From Symbiodinium natans (lineage: Eukaryota; Sar; Dinophyceae; Suessiales; Symbiodiniaceae), in contig CAJNDS010002614.1 in the NCBI GenBank assembly GCA_905221605.1, positions 175,001 to 239,000 of the forward strand: 64,000 bases of DNA. The letters are read 5' to 3'. The notes beneath the pieces are model-generated. The model worked only from the letters and a program-made list of their open reading frames with translations. It was not told the DNA's origin and made no database searches. The position numbers and the translations under genes were made by a program. Shown piece by piece: positions 1 to 9,300 of the stretch; position 1 is the first letter of the stretch; every line of letters begins with the position of its first letter.

Positions 1-129
1 CCTCGAGCCACGATGAGCTGGCTTGGAGGCCCGTTGACGATGAAGTCCTTCCTGCCGATGTACGACCTCCTGGGCTTCGACCCCTGGGTGCCGAATGTCT
101 CTGCGTTCTGTGCCTGTGAAGCCTGCTAG
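1..129 (+). CDS. Possible 3' end of an unidentified gene (partial)
   Basis: Frame 1 is open from the window edge to TAG at 127-129 and gives 42 residues (including [18 protein letters not shown] and [11 protein letters not shown]) of ordinary protein-like composition. The start lies outside the window. No family is recognised. The open stretch is short, so it could be chance or the last exon of a longer gene. Confidence 0.3.
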   Translation, partial: PRATMSWLGGPLTMKSFLPMYDLLGFDPWVPNVSAFCACEAC

Positions 130-162
130 GAACACAGTGTTAATATGACACACAGCTACGCC

Positions 163-226
163 ATGGTTGCATGGGTTGCATGGGTTGCACGGGTTGCATG
201 GGTTGCATGGGTTGCACGGGTTGCTT
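163..226. repeat. 9-bp tandem repeat (ATGGGTTGC type)
   Basis: About seven units of ATGGGTTGC with occasional ACGGGTTGC follow one another. Because nine is a multiple of three, the array reads through as Gly-Leu-His or Trp-Val-Ala repeats, which explains the overlapping ORFs here. It is a simple minisatellite. Confidence 0.85.
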
Positions 227-504
227 GGTGTCCGATTGGCACCCTACGGTTCCAAGCTGGGTCTGGGGCCCCAGCCTCTAGCTCATGGATGGTACAAGAC
301 ATGGGGCCAATGTTGCGCCCGCCAGTGCAACGCGAGGGCAATCCATGGCCCCTGTGGCATTCAGGTCCTTACTTTGGATTTCTCAGATCTTCAGACTTGA
401 CTGAGAGAGAGTCAGTGCCAGTGATGGATGAAGCTGCTTGCGTGAGCCATGGTCGTGCTGGTGCCGCTCAGCGTGCTCGAAAGGCACAGCTGTGGCATGC
501 AGAT

Positions 505-552
505 GCTCTGGGACTCTGGGACTCTGGGACTCTGGGACTCTGGGACTCTGGG
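505..552. repeat. 8-bp tandem repeat (GGGACTCT)
   Basis: Five to six perfect GGGACTCT units, a local minisatellite with no sign of function. Confidence 0.85.
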
Positions 553-1949
553 TGTCAGGGAACAACAATAGAACCATCCCTAGGTAACAGTGGTAGCAGG
601 GCTAAAGCCGCTGTGCGTAGTGGGCTGCTCAGGCTGCTTGTAGCGAGTGGCTAGTGATTCTTGGCCTCAGGCCGCCGTCAAGAGACGATGGTGTCAGCGA
701 AGAGGAGGAGGATACCATGCCCTGCTTGGCAAACCACGTCTCAACCAAGCTGCAGCGCTGGGTCTGCGTGGGTCTTCTGCAAACTGGGAGGATCAGCTGC
801 GACGATATGGAGGGAGGTTGATCCAAAGAGCCCTCAGCTTACATTCCCTTTGTCGGTTTGTTGGTGGGTGCACGGGCTGAGTGCTCAGTTTGAGGCAGGG
901 GTTCTGTTGAAGCTTCCACAACTCACAGTGGTGAGCGCGGCAGCTATGCCGTGCTCCCGGTCATTGGTTGCAGTACTGCAGTTTCATGCGCAGATAATCG
1001 GTGTGCATCATTCCATGGTCGTTTCCGCATGGTCCTCGAGGTTTCAGCGCTTTTACTTCTGCAAGTCATTTGCAGAGTATGATGCGCAGACCTTGGGGGG
1101 AAGTTTAAGAGGCAAGTTTGTGTTTTTGACGAGTATTTTTGAGACGATGCTTTCGTGAGGTCCGCTCCCTTGCTGCAGCGGCTCTAATGCTGGCCAGCAA
1201 GTTGCCTTGCCACACTTGGGGAGACGCTTGTGTCATTTTGTCATTCGTATTGGCAACGTCCGGGACGTGTTGCGCAGCCACTGCTCGAGTGGTTCTTGGC
1301 AGGTTGGAGGAGCATCCTCGCAAGCTAGTCGAGGCCTATTGGGAGTGTTTCGCTATGTTCCGACACCACGCAGTTCAAACTGCTTGTCCATGAAGGTGAT
1401 CCAGGTATGCTACAGACTGAAGATGCGGGAGCTCAAGGCAGCGGCTTGGGCTGTGCCGTGTTGTGCGTGTTATGGAGCGTTTGGCACTACGCAGCGCTGT
1501 GCAGCGCTGTGAAGCGCTGTGCAGGAGGATGGCGCCCCTGTCTACGAGGGCAAGCCGCTGCCTGGCGTGTTTGGATTAGACGATGTGCCGCATGCCAATG
1601 CTCTCCAGCTGTCCCGAGCTTTGGCATGCTCCTCCTCCTCCGAGCTTCGGCACGCTCCAACGTGTTCCTTTATTGTTGCGTCGGTTGGACTCGTTGAGGA
1701 CTCCCCAGCTCGATCCGAACAAGCGTGAGTCAGGGCCTTGCACACAGGAGCACGTCTGCACCTGCACTTCATTGCATGTCACTGAACTTCACTGCACTTC
1801 AAGGCAGTTCTGCTTCTGGGCTGTGCCCAGGTACCACGACGAGAAGAAAGAAGTCGTCCTCGGAGAGCGCAGGATCCTGCGGGAGCTTGGCTTTGAGGCC
1901 TAAAATGGGGATGCCTTATCTTGAAAGGTGCCTTTTCTCAGCCTTGGAA

Positions 1950-1969
1950 CCCCCCCCCCCCCCCCCCCC
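1950..1969. repeat. Poly-C run
   Basis: A run of 20 consecutive C residues. Similar C or G runs recur at about 13.56, 35.31 and 54.78 kb. Such runs are prone to length error in assembly. Confidence 0.9.
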
Positions 1970-2920
1970 GAGGTGGCACTGCTCCTGGACCACCCTCACA
2001 GGCGCGTGAAGAATCAAGCACAATGCCTGACCTCATTGCATCCCAATCTCGTGACCACAGTGCTACCATGGGGGCCTTTCGCTGAAGCAGGTATGCCATC
2101 GAATTCATCGAGCACCTCAATCGGCCTGACAATCTGGCCCAAAAGGCCTTGTCCACACTGACCATAGCCATAGTCTGCCTCTGAGCGAAGGACGTACTGC
2201 AAGTTCTAACGGCACGCAGAATGGTTCAGAGGTGGCCAGACACTTGTCGCACGTGGTGTGCTTCACCTTGGTAAGCCCTAGAAACTTCTGAAGAATTAGC
2301 CTTGTCCCTGCTTACTTCTACATACTGCATGCGGTGCACAGCTGGTATCGAACTGATGAAACTAGCTGTAGCTAGTCAGATGCGCAGGTGCATGCACATA
2401 GTCCAGAACTGGTGCAGATGTTGTGAGGAAGCTTCTACATGCGGCATCGCTGTGATTAAACAGTAGTACTTGCCTGATGTTTTCCGCCTGTCCGTGGTTT
2501 GTCTCGCCATATTTGCATCGCTATTGCCCTCGAATGTATCTTCACCAAAGTTGTGTTCCAGTGGGCAGGTGTGGAACCTTCTGAACGACTCGATTCAGAC
2601 GAGTCTGTGCTGCTCGCCAAGAGCCTAGACTACTAGATTGTCCGCAGTGTCTACGCATCCAATCACAAATCTCGACTCACAAACAACTGAGAGCCGGTCT
2701 TGGAGGCACCAGCCCCAGGACATTGCTGGGGCCTGCCTCCTCCTCGGAGCACGGGAGCTGAACTTGACGCTGCCGCCGGGAGCCCAGTGGGACGAGAGAT
2801 CGCTGCCATGATCATGTCAATTGGCGAGTTGGGATGAGGGAGGTAGGCCATGGCATAGCGCTCCAATGCGCAGCCTAGGTCAAAGCCTCCCTGGTAGCAA
2901 GCTCAGAAGAGCGGAATATT

Positions 2921-2940
2921 GTGTGTGTGTGTGTGTGTGT
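2921..2940. repeat. (GT)10 tract at the 5' boundary of the retroelement
   Basis: Ten GT units lie directly before the 5' terminal repeat of the retroelement. A much longer GT tract follows the 3' terminal repeat at about 9.95 kb. The pairing suggests that the element inserted into, or expanded within, a GT microsatellite. Confidence 0.85.
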
Positions 2941-3275
2941 GTCCAACCCTGTAACCAAGGGTTCAACAGTCGACCTCATTTCTTTTGAGCAGGGGGCACA
3001 AGCCCAGGATGATGACTTGTGCCAACGAAGCTAGTCATCCTGGGGGATACCAGACCTGATCAGTCTGGCGTACCTGCAAATGGCAGACAGGACCCAATCT
3101 GCCGATACAAATTCCTTTTTCATAGTTTTCTTCAATGTCAACGCCAGTTTGAAACATCAGAGGTATTCAGGAGCAAGATGTACTTCAGTGACAGCAGGCC
3201 TAGCCTGTCTAAGCTGATGTGGCTCGCAGATCAGAGGTACCAGCATTGGCTGTCAGGAAGGTTGCTTGAGTGTGT
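2934..3275 (+). repeat. 5' terminal direct repeat (pseudo-LTR, copy A)
   Basis: Compared by eye, this 342-bp segment matches 9607-9948 base for base at a constant offset of 6673, with no indel. It begins in GTGTGTG, runs through CCAACCCTGTAACCAAGGG and ends at GCTTGAGTGTGT, so GT dinucleotides sit at both of its ends. It contains short inverted pairs such as CCCAGGATGA / TCATCCTGGG. It lacks the TG...CA ends of ordinary LTRs, which fits a Penelope-type pseudo-LTR better. It may hold the promoter, but no motif was recognised. Confidence 0.92.
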
Positions 3276-3527
3276 TCCAGGCAGTGTAGGGCTTGTCCCT
3301 ACGTCTTTCAGAGTGCTGCCTGCGGCGGGGTGGCCCGTGCAGTATCCTGCAGATTTTGTCACGACGAAGCAGGGACCCATCCTGCAGACTTGGATGATGT
3401 GCAGGGCCGTGGATGATGCTTGCTGTATTCAGGCGCAAATCAGAGGTCTTTATGACTTACCCTCCTGCAGCCATCAGGTGTTGACGTTTTTTCGAGTAGT
3501 GTAGACCCCGTCCTTTGTTCTCCAAGC

Positions 3528-4553
3528 ATGTCTTGGTCTGGAAAGAACTGGAACTCGCAACAGCAGCAGCCGCGTGAGTGGCAAAGAAGTTCTTGGTACG
3601 ACAGTTGGCAACAGGAGTGGAATGTGTCGGAGTCCTCGGGTAAGGTTCCAACTGCTCCCGTCAAGATTCCGTCCAATTTCAACCCTGACTCGGAATGCTA
3701 CGATCAGAACTCAGTGAGCGGGATGCGTTTTTTCCGCAAGGTGCAAAGCACCCCATGGTCCGTCAAGCAAGGTCTGGCAGGAAGGGACATAGCTGAGCTA
3801 CGCCTCACAGATATGACCCACCGCGACTTGGATGAATATGCCTTGCGCGCATTGTCCAACGGGCAGTTTCAAGGAATGATCTTTGCCAAAAATGTCAGTG
3901 AAGTTGTTCTGGTCACCAATTTCTTGAGGCTTTGTCGCCAAGAGAAGTTGGATTTTGATCGGATAGCCGATGCTATGCATCAGGGCACTCCCCCTGATCG
4001 CCACAAAGACTCTTTCAAGTACATGCAACCGGTGCTCCATGAGTTGCTTAAGACTTTGAAGGCCCTCGCGCCAGCGCCGCCTGTTGAAACCAACCCTGCA
4101 ATTTCAGCAGCGGACAGTTCTGAGCTCGCTCGTGCGAAGCGCAAACTTGCAGAAGCTGGAATTGCTTTGACACCTCCCAAGAAGAGACGCGATGCAGATG
4201 CTTCCGAGCACAATGCAGCGCCGTCTTCCAGCGGTCTGCCCACTGTGGAGGATCCAGCCACCCAAATTTTGAAGACGAAGCTGGCCAAGCCGTTGCATGA
4301 TTTCCCTACAGCTGCAAGCAATGCTGCGTTCGAAACGTGGCTGGACAAGCATCGCAAGCAGTTCAAGGGCCAAGCCCAGCAGTTTAAGACCCATGTGGCA
4401 AAGGTCTCGGCAACACTTCAGCAGGGGAAACTTGCTAAGCAAGACTTTGTAGATGCTGCTGAAGAGTATGGACTCGATGCCAAAATGGCTAGTCGTATGT
4501 CCATCAAGAATCTCACGACTTTCATTGCAGCGTGCCAGTTTCAAGCAGCTTGA
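3528..4553 (+). CDS. Retroelement ORF1: basic, Gln/Ser-rich N-terminus, unknown function
   Basis: 341 residues from ATG 3528 to TGA 4553. This is the first long ORF after the leader at 3276-3527. Residues 1-40 are rich in Gln, Ser and Trp. A basic cluster, PPKKRRDAD, near residue 220 looks like a nuclear localisation signal, preceded by a charged helix-prone stretch (ELARAKRKLAEAG). The C-terminal third is Lys/Gln/Ala-rich and probably helical. There is no zinc knuckle and no RRM that I can see. By position it could be a nucleic-acid-binding ORF1/Gag-like protein that packages element RNA, but this is inference. No family was recognised. The next ORF starts 96 bases downstream. Confidence 0.75.
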   Translation: MSWSGKNWNSQQQQPREWQRSSWYDSWQQEWNVSESSGKVPTAPVKIPSNFNPDSECYDQNSVSGMRFFRKVQSTPWSVKQGLAGRDIAELRLTDMTHRDLDEYALRALSNGQFQGMIFAKNVSEVVLVTNFLRLCRQEKLDFDRIADAMHQGTPPDRHKDSFKYMQPVLHELLKTLKALAPAPPVETNPAISAADSSELARAKRKLAEAGIALTPPKKRRDADASEHNAAPSSSGLPTVEDPATQILKTKLAKPLHDFPTAASNAAFETWLDKHRKQFKGQAQQFKTHVAKVSATLQQGKLAKQDFVDAAEEYGLDAKMASRMSIKNLTTFIAACQFQAA

Positions 4554-4649
4554 CTAGCTTGCCAAGCAAAGTCACTGCGTCAACAGTCCGTTCAATGCAG
4601 GCACAACCTGTTGTGGTCTGTTTTGACCCTCGCATCCGCTGCAGTCTTC

Positions 4650-5753
4650 ATGCTAGAACATGGAGATGGCATACAAAAAGGCCCACTCATTTGGGTGCAC
4701 GCGTTGATGTGTTTGATGTTGTTGTTTCATTTCAGTGCGCCCGAGCGTCAGTGGCAGTTTACTTCTCACGCAGGCAGGATTCGACAGAAACTCCGAGCTT
4801 TCAACGTTCATCCTGACACCCTGCACTTTTCGTCCTTTGAAAAGGCGAACACAGTGTATTGCTTGTTTCAAATGGACATCAAAAAGGCCCTTCAAAGTTC
4901 ATCAGGCTTGTATTCTCACAAGTCTTCACTGTTGTACATTGGCAGTACAGCAAAAGGCGTCAATGCCAGACATTTGAACCGTATGGCAGTATATCGCCGT
5001 CTTTTTAAGACACAGTTGGTGGACGCAGAGCTGGCAGTGCGATATTGGCACTCACAGAAAAACCTTTTTGACTTCTGTGTTGTGCCACTCTGCCAGTGCT
5101 CCACATACAAGGAAGCATGGGGAGTGGAACATGAGCTCATTGCTCAGTGGCAATCCCAGCTCAATTATCCTCACGCGTTGAAGTTTTTGAAGAAAACTGC
5201 ACTTGGCTACCGACCTGCCAAACGCAAGCGAAGTGCAGCTTACTCTCAGTTTGGCCTCAGACTCTGGAGGAAACTCCGAAAGAGGCTGTTTCCTTGCAAG
5301 CGATTGTTTGCTTTGGTCGACAACAGGAAGAAAGCCTGGGATCTCGTGTTTGATCTCTCTTCCCACACCAAAGCAGCATTTGAAGCTGACAAGTTTCTTC
5401 GCTCCAGGTTTGTAGCAGATGCAGAAGTGTATGCTATCATCCGTCTCAGCCGAAACATTGAGGAGCCTCACCGAACCAAGGTGACAAATGCTTTAAAGCG
5501 CGTTGTCAACTTTCGAACAAATATGCATTGGCCCAGACAGTCCAAAGCACTGTCTACTTTGCCTTTGGCTCATCCTGAATACGAGACACTTTTGAAGTCA
5601 TGGCTTCGAAAATTCATCTTGGATTTCAAGTACCTCTTTCCACCCCTGCACGTGCCGAAGGCTAGTATCAGGGAAGCACCGCATCAGAGCATCAAGAAAT
5701 TCCTCCACAACTTTCAAAGTGTGGGAAGACTTGATGTGGGCGCCAGACTTTAA
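4650..5753 (+). CDS. Retroelement ORF2: GIY-YIG endonuclease
   Basis: 367 residues from the first in-frame ATG at 4650; the frame is open upstream to a TTG at 4611. The N-terminal half carries a GIY-YIG nuclease signature: GLY at 86-88, YIGST from Tyr96, Arg107 after the YIG block, Glu160/Glu162 in VEHELI, and Asn172 in LNYP. These correspond to the family's catalytic Tyr, Arg and Glu. GIY-YIG domains in Penelope-like elements nick the target and prime reverse transcription. The remaining 190 residues are basic, with KRKR and RKLRKR clusters, and probably bind nucleic acid. The CCHH zinc motif usual in Penelope-like endonucleases was not seen, as reported for Chlamys elements. Its 3' end overlaps the RT ORF by 20 bases in a different frame, which suggests coupled translation or a frameshift fusion. 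Confidence 0.82.
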   Translation: MLEHGDGIQKGPLIWVHALMCLMLLFHFSAPERQWQFTSHAGRIRQKLRAFNVHPDTLHFSSFEKANTVYCLFQMDIKKALQSSSGLYSHKSSLLYIGSTAKGVNARHLNRMAVYRRLFKTQLVDAELAVRYWHSQKNLFDFCVVPLCQCSTYKEAWGVEHELIAQWQSQLNYPHALKFLKKTALGYRPAKRKRSAAYSQFGLRLWRKLRKRLFPCKRLFALVDNRKKAWDLVFDLSSHTKAAFEADKFLRSRFVADAEVYAIIRLSRNIEEPHRTKVTNALKRVVNFRTNMHWPRQSKALSTLPLAHPEYETLLKSWLRKFILDFKYLFPPLHVPKASIREAPHQSIKKFLHNFQSVGRLDVGARL

Positions 5754-7308
5754 ACCTGAACAGCTTCCATGCCATTGCAGTTGGTATGGAGCCAGGTTAC
5801 CTTCTGACTGCTTTGTTGACCAACACCTCGCGTGTGGGCTTGAAAGCCTGTGTGAGTTGTTTCCGGAGTTTGGCCCTATAGCCTTTGCAAGCGCTGCTAG
5901 CACCTTCTTCCCAGCGCAGCATCAATGGTTTCAACGCAGCTTAGACTTTTTCAAACAGTGGCGTCAGCATCATAGGCTCCCTGTGACGGTTGAGCCCATG
6001 TTTGAAGTTTTCTTAAAAGATGCCTGGCCACGACACCTTGAATGCTTAAAAAACTCAAGACGGCTCACTTGGCGAGACGTCCAAGTCGTGAAGGCACGGC
6101 TTCATGACCATCTGGTTCTCTACAATGAAGACCATCATCCCAATCACATTGTTTGTTTTTGTCCGCGGTTTTTCGTCGCTGGTTTGCAACACACTTGGGA
6201 TGATGAGTCCGTGTTTCAACGATTACCCGGTCATCCTGATGAATGGAAGCAACGTGTGGTTAATGCTATCCCTTCCTGGATGCTCCGCCGATATCCTTGG
6301 GCATTCAATAAGCAAGCAGACCTTCCCAAGGGGACTGTTTTTCTCAAGGCCAAGAAGGCCTTTCGCAAGGGGCGGACGATAATATCGTACTCCCAGTCAT
6401 TGTGTTGCAAGCTTTTAGAGTTTGCAGCGATTGCCATCAATCTGATGGTAAAGACCCTCTACCCCGAGGCTCCTGGGCTTGCTTCCATGCCTGTCATTTG
6501 GAAGCAGCTGCACACCTTTTTCAACTGCCCAGATACCACAGTGTTTGAAGAATGGAATGACGATCTTGTGGGCTTTTTTAATGCCGTGCCCAGACAGGAC
6601 ATTTTAGAAGCAGTGTCCGACCTTGTCAAAAACTTTCAAGCCCAGACTGGTCACGACAGCGTGTCAGTGTCAGTCTCGGGCAAGACTGGCCATTCAGGCC
6701 AACCGAGGGGTGGACTTAAGTCACCATACAAAGTCTGTAGAGTGCAGGACATTCCTGCCATTGTTCGTGTCAGCTTCGAAACAGGAGTGTTTACAGCGGC
6801 AGGTTCGTGCCGCAAGCAGAAGGAGGGCACCTGCATCGGGAACCAAATCAGTCCCGTTCTGTCAGGCCTCCCTGTCTTAATGGCAGAACAGCGGTTTTTG
6901 CAAACTCTACCGTCGACACTTGCCTCGTCCTTTTTGTTTCTCAGGTATGTGGATAACCGATTATTGTTGGCCCCGCAATCGGTTCTCCAAAGCCCGCAGA
7001 TTCAACAGTTTTGTGCCTCCAACTTTTATAGGGGCATTCAGCTCGAAACGGTGAGAGACCACAAGTGGTTAGGCTTCACCATTGACGCTGCCGCCAGAAC
7101 AGCCAGTTTTGTCATGCCAGAGAAACCTTGGCAGATAAGATCTCCGTACAGCGCAGGGTCTTGGCGACTCTGTGCTTCGGGCTACTTTTCCAGAGCAGCG
7201 CTGATTCATCAGTATGCTTGGCCCAGGGAGCACATTTCAACACAGCTCCGGGAGCTTAAGCAGTTGTACAAAACAGCTGGCTTCCCAGAATCCAGCTTAC
7301 GTCGTTAA
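5734..7308 (+). CDS. Retroelement ORF3: reverse transcriptase (Penelope-like) with YVDN in motif C
   Basis: 524 residues from ATG 5734; the frame also opens at GTG 5719. A CxC motif (PCHCSW, Cys13 and Cys15) sits at the N-terminus, where N-terminal-endonuclease Penelope-like elements have their linker motif. RT blocks follow in order: YNEDHHPNH near 130, KGRTIISYS (motif 2) near 212, NDDLVGFFNAVP (motif A, Asp276/277), TCIGNQISPVLSG (motif B) near 366, RYVDNRLLL (motif C, residues 404-412) and HKWLGF (motif E) near 443. A segment of about 55 residues between motifs 2 and A could correspond to the insertion-in-fingers region shared with telomerase, but this is unproven. The second Asp of the usual YxDD is Asn408 (codon AAC). 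This is either a lineage-specific variant or an inactivating G-to-A change. No RNase H or integrase domain is present. Confidence 0.88.
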   Translation: MWAPDFKPEQLPCHCSWYGARLPSDCFVDQHLACGLESLCELFPEFGPIAFASAASTFFPAQHQWFQRSLDFFKQWRQHHRLPVTVEPMFEVFLKDAWPRHLECLKNSRRLTWRDVQVVKARLHDHLVLYNEDHHPNHIVCFCPRFFVAGLQHTWDDESVFQRLPGHPDEWKQRVVNAIPSWMLRRYPWAFNKQADLPKGTVFLKAKKAFRKGRTIISYSQSLCCKLLEFAAIAINLMVKTLYPEAPGLASMPVIWKQLHTFFNCPDTTVFEEWNDDLVGFFNAVPRQDILEAVSDLVKNFQAQTGHDSVSVSVSGKTGHSGQPRGGLKSPYKVCRVQDIPAIVRVSFETGVFTAAGSCRKQKEGTCIGNQISPVLSGLPVLMAEQRFLQTLPSTLASSFLFLRYVDNRLLLAPQSVLQSPQIQQFCASNFYRGIQLETVRDHKWLGFTIDAAARTASFVMPEKPWQIRSPYSAGSWRLCASGYFSRAALIHQYAWPREHISTQLRELKQLYKTAGFPESSLRR

Positions 7309-7463
7309 GTCTCAAGTGGCCCACCTGTGAATACACAGCGCTCCGATTTTTGCCTTTGCTTCTGCGTCACCTTAGGGCACCCGCGCCGCAATGATTTGGT
7401 CAAGTAGTATCTGCACGTCGATTTCACTTGGCGCAGCGTTTCTGATCCCAAGTGATTAGGAGC

Positions 7464-9215
7464 ATGTCGTCCTATGTTTTTCAGTTCTTTTGCGCACCTG
7501 ATAGCTTTGCCGCAGTTACCGCCGCTGGTAACAGTGGCTCCGCGGCGCAAGCAGTCAGACCAAATGCGCTGACAACACCTCCGCCTCGACCCCGGCCATG
7601 GCCAAGACAAGAAGGTTTAGCCAGCAGCAGTCGCGCAAGGTCCCGGAGTCCTATTCGGCACCGCCATCTACGTCGTTTAGAGGCCCCGCCTGGCAACTGG
7701 CAACCAACGCAGCAAGTGTCTCCGGTTTGGCATCCTCCTCCAAGACCTACCTGGCCTTTTGTGGCACCTCCTGCGGTTGAATATCCACTTCCAGTGTCTA
7801 CAGCAGCGGGGCCCGGATGGAACCATTCTTTACAAGGACATAGAGCGGACCTACAGCCACCGCCGTGGCCGGTCCAGTATCCCCCGCCGGGTCAATTTTT
7901 GAATGCGCCGGACCTTCGTATACCGTCTGAGCCAGTTCGGCCTCCGGCACATCCCAAATGTGACCGCAAAAAAGACCAGGGTGAACGACGCTGCCCTAGT
8001 CGGCAAATGGGTCAAGTGACGCATCGTCCAACAATGCCAGTGGTCCCGTACTGTTTCACCTCTGATGAAGAATCCATGTTCGACACAATCTTTAACGCCA
8101 GTGTCACTGAGCTAGAAGACCAAATAGCTGGTCGCGAGCCTCATGACACCTTTCCAACTGCAGCTCCGCTGACGCCATTCTTGCAGTACTGTTTTTATGT
8201 CTTTCAACATAAAAGCAATCCGCTGCATGATAAATGGCTGCTTTTCCGCTTTCACGAGGCCCAGTGTGGCCGAGCTCGCAAGCAAGTCTCATCACATTGG
8301 GTTGTGTCTTGGTCATTGTGCACTGATGCCATAATGCTTCAAACCAGAGCATTTGTGCTCAGCAGGTTCCCTGAGTGTCTTCCTGCGGCATCAGTTGAGG
8401 AGGCCGTACTTACACAGTTTTGCAAAATTCTGTGGACCTCCCGATGCCCTTTTCAAGAATGCATGGAACGTCGAGCGTATGCGTTTAAAACGCCATCGTC
8501 TGAAGCGGTAGTCTTGGCTTTTCCTGTTGCGCATTTCCCGGGTCCGCCCAAAGCGCCGGGAGAGTGGGCAGCATGGGTCCATGGCACAGATTTAAAAGGT
8601 GCTCAAGGCATCCTAGCCTCGGGCCGAGTGCTGGCTACGGCCAAGCAAACATTAAGCTTGAAACTCGGCCAGACATCATTTTCGTTCTTTTGCCGATGCA
8701 GTTCCAACCCTGATTGGATTGAATCTTGGCAAGATATGATCGGGGCCATGCACTGGAGCACAAAAAACAGCTGCGGCATTGTATTTTCTGGACGAATTGC
8801 CGGAGAGGCATTTAAAGCTCAGGGAGCAAACGTATCGCTCGAAAATGCGTTATGCAAGTTTCACCCGTTTGTCCACAGTCCAGCAAAGGACAAGAGGTGG
8901 TGTGTGCGAGAAATCAACGCCAGGATTGACACCATTTTTCTGGTGTCTGGCCTCAATGAGGCGGATTTTCCGCATCATTCCACCCAGTTTGGCGAATCGT
9001 TACCGCCTATTCAGGACAGGCCATCTCACCGACGTGAGTTGAAGCCTGGCTTTCTGGCCATTGAAGATCAGTCTTGGGGCCCTTGGAAACCCTCAACAGA
9101 AGGTCAAAATAGTCAACCTTCAGAGCCTCCACAGCAGTCCCTTGAGGACTCAGATATTCTGCCAGAAGGTGAAGCAGAGAATCTGATGGCTTCATCGTCT
9201 GTATTCGCCAAATAA
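7464..9215 (+). CDS. Retroelement ORF4: Pro/Arg-rich protein with ADP-ribosyltransferase-like HGT motif
   Basis: 583 residues from ATG 7464; the frame opens at GTG 7452. Residues 30-160 are rich in Pro, Arg and Ser (RARSRSPIRHRHLRR), as in RNA-binding proteins. A globular region follows from about 190. At residue 373 the sequence WVHGTDLKGAQGILASGRV matches the His-Gly-Thr strand and helix of ADP-ribosyltransferase and RNA 2'-phosphotransferase (KptA) folds. A segment near 430-500 (CGIVFSGRI, then WCVREINARIDTIFLV) would be the remainder of that fold. A clear catalytic Tyr and Glu were not placed, so enzymatic activity is uncertain. The ORF lies 155 bases after the RT stop, between the same terminal repeats, so it appears to be element cargo and not a host exon. 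I know of no Penelope-like element described with such a domain. Confidence 0.68.
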   Translation: MSSYVFQFFCAPDSFAAVTAAGNSGSAAQAVRPNALTTPPPRPRPWPRQEGLASSSRARSRSPIRHRHLRRLEAPPGNWQPTQQVSPVWHPPPRPTWPFVAPPAVEYPLPVSTAAGPGWNHSLQGHRADLQPPPWPVQYPPPGQFLNAPDLRIPSEPVRPPAHPKCDRKKDQGERRCPSRQMGQVTHRPTMPVVPYCFTSDEESMFDTIFNASVTELEDQIAGREPHDTFPTAAPLTPFLQYCFYVFQHKSNPLHDKWLLFRFHEAQCGRARKQVSSHWVVSWSLCTDAIMLQTRAFVLSRFPECLPAASVEEAVLTQFCKILWTSRCPFQECMERRAYAFKTPSSEAVVLAFPVAHFPGPPKAPGEWAAWVHGTDLKGAQGILASGRVLATAKQTLSLKLGQTSFSFFCRCSSNPDWIESWQDMIGAMHWSTKNSCGIVFSGRIAGEAFKAQGANVSLENALCKFHPFVHSPAKDKRWCVREINARIDTIFLVSGLNEADFPHHSTQFGESLPPIQDRPSHRRELKPGFLAIEDQSWGPWKPSTEGQNSQPSEPPQQSLEDSDILPEGEAENLMASSSVFAK

Positions 9216-9300
9216 GTGTCTCACGTCGTGTCTCAGCAAAGGTGGCATCCGCGCCAGTCAACAAAGTGTGCCTCCATTCCGTTCTGTTTTCACTTTATAA

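Larger units (their letters stand above)
130..2920. other. Mostly non-coding DNA with short tandem repeats
   Basis: No frame gives a convincing protein. Short ORFs on both strands overlap one another and have biased or repeat-driven composition. The stretch contains the 9-bp and 8-bp tandem repeats and the C-run listed separately. It runs up to the GT tract next to the retroelement. Introns or UTR of flanking genes cannot be excluded. Confidence 0.45.

Noticed and set aside
3019-3504. 161-codon ORF crossing the 5' terminal repeat and leader of the retroelement
   Set aside because: It begins without ATG inside the repeat, has no family resemblance, and the same frame in the 3' repeat copy runs into the GT tract. 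It is probably leader sequence, although a short upstream peptide cannot be excluded.
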